Of a stretch of 64,000 nt of DNA, positions 59,508 to 64,000 are shown piece by piece. This DNA is from Dinghuibacter silviterrae. GTDB taxonomy: Bacteria > Bacteroidota > Bacteroidia > Chitinophagales > Chitinophagaceae. The DNA is taken from assembly GCF_004366355.1 (NCBI RefSeq), contig NZ_SODV01000002.1, positions 2,334,768-2,398,767 of the forward strand. Reading direction: 5' to 3'. The notes beneath the pieces are model-generated. The model did no database searches. It had not been told where the DNA came from and saw nothing but the letters and a program-made list of their open reading frames with translations. The position numbers were made by a program, and so were the translations under genes. Each line of letters starts with the position of its first letter. Position 1 is the first letter of the stretch.

Positions 59508-61775
59508 CTACTTTCCTTTTTTCTTGCCTTTCTTACTTTTTTTCGAGCCCGTGATGCCGCCGGGGCCCGTGGGGCCGTCAGGATAGTGGGTTTTCCCCTT
59601 TTTGCCACTGTCGCGCGCGGGTTTGGCGGCCTTGTCGCCTCCCGTGCCGGAACGCTTCGCACCGTCGCGCGCGGGCTTCGCGGATTTGTCACGCCCACCG
59701 CCGGGGCGCCCGCCGCCGCCATCATGTCGCGGCTTGCCGCCGCCGCGCGCCCCGCCAAAGCGGCTCGCGCCCCCACGTGCGCCCCCAGCGTGCCCCGCCG
59801 ACAGGCGACGCGCCCCTGCGGGCGCCCCCACGCCCTCCGCCGCCTCCGCCTCCGAAGGCGCCCACTCATAATCCAGCTGACGCTTGTCGAGGTTGGCGGC
59901 CACGACGCGGACGTGGACCTTATCGCCCATTCGGAATGTCCGCCCGCTGCGCCGCCCGGTCAGACAATAGTCCTCTTCGATATGCAAAAACTCGTCAAAG
60001 TCCAGCAGACTGTTCAGGCTCACCAGCCCCTCGCACTTCGTCGCCACCAGCTCCACCCAAAAGCCAAAGCTGGCCACGCCGCTGATCACGCCCTCGAAGG
60101 TATCGCCGAGGAACTGGCGCATATACTCGACCTGTTTGTATTTGTTGGCGGCCCTTTCGGTTTCCATGGCCGCGCGTTCGCGCTCGCTGGTGTGGCGGCA
60201 CTTCTGGTCCATCTTTTTGTCCAGGGGCGGGTGTCCCTGAAGACAGCGTTCCAGGATGCGGTGGACCATGACGTCCGGGTACCGGCGGATGGGCGAGGTA
60301 AAGTGGCAATAATGGTCAAAGCCCAGGCCATAGTGACCGATGTCCTCGGTGGCGTAGATGGCCTTGGCCATGGTGCGGATCCCCAGTTGTTCCAGGACGT
60401 GTTGCTCGGGCCGTCCCTGGACGTCGCGGAGCATCGAATTAAAGGACGAAGCGATAGCGTCCGGGCTGGACACATCGAACTTGTGGCCGTATTTCGCGGC
60501 GAAGGCCGCAAAGGGTTTTAGCTTCTCCTCGTCCGGTGTGTCGTGAACCCGGTACGGGAAGGGCACGGGCTCACCGTCGATTTTGTATTTGGCAACTGCC
60601 TCGGCGACCGCCTTGTTGGCTAAGAGCATAAACTCCTCGATCAACTGGTGCGCCTCCTTGCTTTCTTTAATGACGATCCCCGTGGGCTTGCCGCGCTCAT
60701 CGAGGATAAACCGGACCTCTACGCTGGAAAAGTTGATCGCGCCGTGTTCGAGGCGTTTCTTCCGGAACTGCTGGGCGAGTTTATTCAACAGCAACACTTC
60801 TTCGGCATGAGGACCGTCCTTCGTCTCAATGACCTCCTGGACCTCCTCGTAGGTAAACCGGTGATCCGAATGGATCAGGGTCTTCCCCAGCCAGGTGTCT
60901 TTGATTTCTCCTTTGGCATTGATCTGAAAAACCGCCGCAAAAGTATATTTATCCTCATGCGGCCTCAGCGAACAAAGCTCGTTGGAGATCCGTTCCGGCA
61001 ACATCGGAAGGACGCGATCGGGTAAGTACACCGAGGTGGCGCGCTGGTAAGCCGACTTGTCCAGGTCGGTATCCGGCTCGACAAAGTGGCTGACGTCCGC
61101 GATATGGACGCCGATCTCGTATAAGTCTTTTTTGACGCGCCGGAAAGAAAGCGCGTCATCGAAATCCTTGGCGTCGACAGGATCGATCGTGAACGTGAGG
61201 ACCGGACGGAAATCGCGCCGCCGCTTGACCTCCTCTGCGCTGATGGTATCGGGCAGCCGGAGCGCCTGCTCCAGCACCTCGTCTCCAAATTCCAGGGGAA
61301 ACCCTTTTTCAAGCAACAGCTCCTTCATCGCCATGTCGTTGGCGTCCTCGGGGTTCAGGATGGCGATGACCTCGCCCACGGGTTTACGTTCGCCTTTATT
61401 CCAGGAGGTCATCCGGACGACGACGCGATCGCCGTTGGAAGCGCCGCCCAGGTGCTCGGACGGGATAAAAAAGTCGGGTATCGGTTTCTGTCCGTCCGGC
61501 ACAAAAAACGCCTGCTGGCGAATGTCGAGCCGGCCGATAAATTCGGTTTGTTTTCTTTCCAGGACTTCCGCGATCCGGCCTTCGGTGCGTCCCCCGGCCT
61601 TGGCGGAAGTCACTTCCACCCGGACGGTATCCCCGTGAAAGGCGGTGTTGAATTCAGTGGGCCGCACGAGAATGTCCCGTTCCAGGCCCTCCACGATCAC
61701 ATAACCGATGCCCGAGCGGGCTATATCGAGGGTTCCTTTATACGTGTTGGTGGTGTTTTTCTTCTTTTTGTTCAT
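59508..61775 (-). CDS. rnr: Ribonuclease R
   Basis: 755 residues. Cold-shock-like domains (about 10-160), the RNB catalytic domain with DPVDAKDFDDALSF (catalytic Asp cluster) and RATSVYLPDRVLPMLPERISNELCSL, then an S1 domain (GDTFEGVISGVASFGFWVELVATKCEGLVSLNSLL). The final about 110 residues are Gly/Arg/Ala/Lys-rich (RFGGARGGGKPRHDGGGGRPG, then lysine blocks to the end) and very GC-rich. RNase R degrades structured RNA 3' to 5'; basic tails help with duplex binding. The start overlaps the lpxK stop by four bases. Confidence 0.96.
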   Translation of the reverse strand: MNKKKKNTTNTYKGTLDIARSGIGYVIVEGLERDILVRPTEFNTAFHGDTVRVEVTSAKAGGRTEGRIAEVLERKQTEFIGRLDIRQQAFFVPDGQKPIPDFFIPSEHLGGASNGDRVVVRMTSWNKGERKPVGEVIAILNPEDANDMAMKELLLEKGFPLEFGDEVLEQALRLPDTISAEEVKRRRDFRPVLTFTIDPVDAKDFDDALSFRRVKKDLYEIGVHIADVSHFVEPDTDLDKSAYQRATSVYLPDRVLPMLPERISNELCSLRPHEDKYTFAAVFQINAKGEIKDTWLGKTLIHSDHRFTYEEVQEVIETKDGPHAEEVLLLNKLAQQFRKKRLEHGAINFSSVEVRFILDERGKPTGIVIKESKEAHQLIEEFMLLANKAVAEAVAKYKIDGEPVPFPYRVHDTPDEEKLKPFAAFAAKYGHKFDVSSPDAIASSFNSMLRDVQGRPEQHVLEQLGIRTMAKAIYATEDIGHYGLGFDHYCHFTSPIRRYPDVMVHRILERCLQGHPPLDKKMDQKCRHTSERERAAMETERAANKYKQVEYMRQFLGDTFEGVISGVASFGFWVELVATKCEGLVSLNSLLDFDEFLHIEEDYCLTGRRSGRTFRMGDKVHVRVVAANLDKRQLDYEWAPSEAEAAEGVGAPAGARRLSAGHAGGARGGASRFGGARGGGKPRHDGGGGRPGGGRDKSAKPARDGAKRSGTGGDKAAKPARDSGKKGKTHYPDGPTGPGGITGSKKSKKGKKKGK

Positions 61776-62842
61776 ACGTGAAAATTGTCAATAAATGTAA
61801 GAATGGATGCGTGAAAGGCATCCCGCTCCCCAAAAAGGATCCGGTGCCGGACGGGGAGCACGAAAAGCGGCAGGTTCTCCAGCTCCTGTTGAAATTTCAA
61901 AAGCCGGACGCCGTCCTTTTCGGTGGTCAGTAAAATCTTTTTCCCTGAAGACATTTGCTCGAAACGGCGACGCATCGCCCTCAGGTCATCTATGGTAAAA
62001 ATATGATGATCATTATAGGCCTGCACCTCGAAGGAAGCCGTTTCCGCCTCCAGGTAAGCCTTCAGGGGTTTCGGGTTGGCGATTCCGCAGACCAGCAGGA
62101 CCTCCATATCCTTCTCCAGCGGACAAGGATGGTTGTCGATGATGTGGTACGGCTGCCCGTATTCCAGCGTCGCAAAAAATACGCGCTGCCCCTCGCGCGG
62201 ATGCAGCTCCTGGGTCACCGCCGCCCTTTCCTCCTCGCTAAGCCCCGGGGGGCACTTGGTCACCACGATCACCTGGGCCCTGCGTGCCGCGCATTTATGG
62301 TCCCTCAGATCCCCCGTCGGCAAATAAAAGTCCCGGGTATACAGGTTATTATAGTCCGTCAGGAGAATATTGAACCCAGGTTGAATCGCCCGGTGCTGGT
62401 AAGCATCATCCAGGATCACCACCTGTGTCCCCGGCCGGTCCTGCAGCAGTTGCGGAATGGCGACCAGCCGCTCCTCCCCCACGGCCACCGCCACCTTTGG
62501 GAATTTCAGATGGAAAAGCATCGGCTCGTCCCCAATATCCAGCGCCGTCGTCCCGTCCCCCGCCAGGATATACCCCCGGGTTTTCCGCTTGTACCCCCTC
62601 GACAGGGTCGCCACCTGGTAGCGGTCCTGGAGCAGACGAAGCAGGTATTCCGTCATGGGTGATTTACCCGTCCCGCCCACCGACAGGTTCCCCACGCAGA
62701 TCAGCGGCAGGTTAAACGAAGCCCCTTTTAGGATATTCCGGTCGAAAAGCTTGTTGCGTACCCAGACTACCGCTCCATATATACAGGCCACCGGCAGCAG
62801 GATAAAGCGGATCGATTGGAAGGTTAGATTATACAAATTCAT
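61772..62842 (-). CDS. lpxK: Tetraacyldisaccharide 4'-kinase
   Basis: 356 residues from ATG 62842 (MNLYNLTFQSIRFILLPVA). N-terminal membrane helix, then Walker A GNLSVGGTGKSPMTEYL (about 54-70), LSRGYKRKTRGYIL, GDEPMLFHLKFPKVAVAVGEER, VILDDAYQHRAIQPGFNILLTDY and TTEKDGVRL. It adds the 4'-phosphate to lipid A on the inner membrane. An upstream in-frame ATG (62920) is inside the cyclo-ligase gene; the chosen start overlaps that gene by 14 nt. Three housekeeping genes (cyclo-ligase, lpxK, rnr) overlap in series. Confidence 0.96.
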   Translation of the reverse strand: MNLYNLTFQSIRFILLPVACIYGAVVWVRNKLFDRNILKGASFNLPLICVGNLSVGGTGKSPMTEYLLRLLQDRYQVATLSRGYKRKTRGYILAGDGTTALDIGDEPMLFHLKFPKVAVAVGEERLVAIPQLLQDRPGTQVVILDDAYQHRAIQPGFNILLTDYNNLYTRDFYLPTGDLRDHKCAARRAQVIVVTKCPPGLSEEERAAVTQELHPREGQRVFFATLEYGQPYHIIDNHPCPLEKDMEVLLVCGIANPKPLKAYLEAETASFEVQAYNDHHIFTIDDLRAMRRRFEQMSSGKKILLTTEKDGVRLLKFQQELENLPLFVLPVRHRILFGERDAFHASILTFIDNFHV

Positions 62843-63398
62843 ACAACTGCGTCGGGGTAACACCAATGGACAAAGGTACGTCAAATTCCCCGCGGTCCTC
62901 CAGCCGGGGCATTGGTTCAAAAAGGCTCAGCCCCACCTTCAGGACGTCCGGCCGGCACTGCGCCAGGAACCGGTCATACATTCCGCGTCCATACCCGACG
63001 CGAAACCCGTCCCTGTCGAAGATCAGCAAAGGTACGATCACCAGGTCGACCGCCCCCGGAATCACCCGGATCCCCTCCACGGGCTCCGGGATACCATACG
63101 CGCCGGGAGCAAAAAAGGTGCCGGTATCCCACACCAGGTGTTCCAGGTCCGAGGAGCCGCTCACCCTCGGAACCACCAGCGTCAGCCCCGGAAACAGCGC
63201 CTCCAGGTGCCGCACAAAAGGCTGGGTATCGATCTCCCCCTTCGCCAGCAGCGGTCGATATACATGGACGACTTTTAAGGGAGGAAAAGTGATGCGTTCA
63301 AACTGTGACAACAGCCCGGCCGACATCGTTTCACGCTCGGCCGCCGTCAGGCGAACCCGCTCCTGCAGGTAATATGTCCGGGCTTCCTGTTTGGTCAT
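62829..63398 (-). CDS. 5-formyltetrahydrofolate cyclo-ligase
   Basis: 189 residues, MTHFS family. MTKQEARTYYLQERVRLTAAERE, then VHVYRPLLAKGEIDTQPFVRHLEALFPGLTLVVPRV, VDLVIVPLLIFDRDGFRVGYGRGMYDRFLAQ (nucleotide-binding G-Y-G-R-G-M-Y-D-R) and KVGLSLFEPM. It converts 5-formyl-THF with ATP to 5,10-methenyl-THF. 31 nt after the bioD stop on the same strand; the three downstream genes overlap each other. Confidence 0.95.
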   Translation of the reverse strand: MTKQEARTYYLQERVRLTAAERETMSAGLLSQFERITFPPLKVVHVYRPLLAKGEIDTQPFVRHLEALFPGLTLVVPRVSGSSDLEHLVWDTGTFFAPGAYGIPEPVEGIRVIPGAVDLVIVPLLIFDRDGFRVGYGRGMYDRFLAQCRPDVLKVGLSLFEPMPRLEDRGEFDVPLSIGVTPTQLYEFV

Positions 63399-63429
63399 CT
63401 CTTCAAATTTTTGTCAGGCGCCGCGCGCT

Positions 63430-64000
63430 TCACCGCCCCAGCGCCCCCAGCAGCCCCGGCCGGACTTCGTCCGCGAGGCGCCGCACAAACGCCGCGTCCG
63501 GATTCGCCGTAAACGGCATGCGCCCCAGGATCGAATACCCGCTCCACCGTGCGATATCCTCTTCGTAATCCCCAAAGCGGTCGTTAAAGATCCACCCCGC
63601 GACATCCAGCCCCGCCGTCCGTGCTACCCGCGCCGTCAACAGGGAGTGATTGATGCTCCCCAGGTAGTTCCGGCTGACCAGCACCACCTTGGCGCCCAGC
63701 CGCATCGCCAGGTCGCCCATAAAGTCGTTCCCGTTGAGCGGCACCATCAGCCCCCCTGCGCCTTCCACCACGACATCCCCCGGGGGAAGTGCCGCCGCGA
63801 TGCGCTCCAGGTCGATGGACACGCCCTCGTTCCGTGCCGCGATATGCGGCGAGGCCGGCAAGGCCAGCCGGTAGACTTCCGGGTGTATCCGCGGATGCGT
63901 CAACCGCGCGCCCACATACGCCGCGTCCGACTCGTCCCCGGTCTGTACCGGCTTCCAGTATCCGGCGCCCAACGCCTCGGCGACCACGGCGGCGGCCAGG
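63430..64000 (-). CDS. bioD: Dethiobiotin synthetase, C-terminal part (truncated by window edge)
   Basis: 190 codons are visible, reading in from the right edge as LAAAVVAEALGAGYWKPVQTGDESD, which places the cut just after the Walker A motif. YRLALPASPHIAARNEG, VVVEGAGGLMVPLNGNDFMGDLAMRLGAKVVLVSRNYLGSINHSLLT and the N-D-R-F nucleotide motif of GWIFNDRFGDYEED are those of BioD, which closes the ureido ring of biotin with CO2 and ATP. No start codon lies in the window; a GTG at 63987 lies inside the family's conserved helix. Other biotin genes would be expected just beyond the edge. Confidence 0.94.
   Translation of the reverse strand, partial: LAAAVVAEALGAGYWKPVQTGDESDAAYVGARLTHPRIHPEVYRLALPASPHIAARNEGVSIDLERIAAALPPGDVVVEGAGGLMVPLNGNDFMGDLAMRLGAKVVLVSRNYLGSINHSLLTARVARTAGLDVAGWIFNDRFGDYEEDIARWSGYSILGRMPFTANPDAAFVRRLADEVRPGLLGALGR

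Noticed and set aside
1-64000. CRISPR arrays, tRNA, rRNA, insertion sequences and phage genes
   Set aside because: No regular spaced repeats, cloverleaf in the intergenic gaps, transposase or integrase motif was seen. All gaps between genes are under 160 nt.

Overview
The window looks like chromosome of a GC-rich member of the Bacteroidota, most likely family Chitinophagaceae. The evidence is a SusC/SusD pair with an adjacent FecR/ECF-sigma pair, a secreted protease with a C-terminal type IX sorting domain, DUF4142, YARHG, GSCFA and DUF2027-Smr proteins, and promoters of the TAnnTTTG type rather than TATAAT. Family placement rests on recognised protein families; no rRNA or tRNA gene is present to test it. 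Both window edges cut genes: an outer-membrane barrel at the left and bioD at the right.

Layout. 1-6837: a truncated barrel protein, a T9SS-exported subtilase with a strong terminator region behind it, two small exported proteins and a DUF763 protein. 6939-17088 (+): a run of exported carbohydrate-active enzymes (GH29 fucosidase, Tat-exported glycosylasparaginase, CutC, GH35, a GH-D-like glycosidase, GH97). 17164-20624 (+): an SdpR/SdpI-type repressor-membrane protein pair with a visible operator, an exported alpha/beta hydrolase and a signal-less HtrA-like protease. 20631-30455 (-): GH2, SusD, SusC, FecR and ECF sigma, which with the GH run form a polysaccharide utilization locus; its enzyme set fits a galactose- and fucose-containing glycan, possibly N-glycans. 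30448-35816: lepA, a Wzx-like flippase, a GT4 glycosyltransferase and a GSCFA protein.

35960-43902 (+): the most interesting block. It holds two receiver-only response regulators, a membrane-anchored HEAT-repeat protein, two tandem processive GT2 synthases and a TPR plus YaiO-type barrel protein. Together they look like a complete synthesise-and-export machine for an extracellular polysaccharide, laid out like Pga or Bcs but with different parts. A DUF4838 glucuronidase-like lipoprotein follows. 46276-52041 is a more AT-rich accessory stretch of lipoproteins, a DUF4143 ATPase behind a perfect 14-bp palindrome, a small exported protein made of 20-residue repeats, a YARHG protein, and the decayed remains of a polyvalent-protein kinase domain. 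52091-64000 is mostly housekeeping: VOC, GNAT, barrel protein, DUF2027-Smr, DoxX, PEGA, APC permease, polyprenyl synthase, rnr, lpxK, 5-formyl-THF cyclo-ligase and bioD.

Two window-wide patterns stand out. First, at least seven conserved proteins carry Ala/Gly/Pro-rich, very GC-rich in-frame insertions in surface loops, several with exact-period tandem repeats (33, 30 and 21 nt). Second, many genes have a TAnnTTTG box only 4-8 nt upstream of the start codon, which predicts leaderless or nearly leaderless mRNAs.
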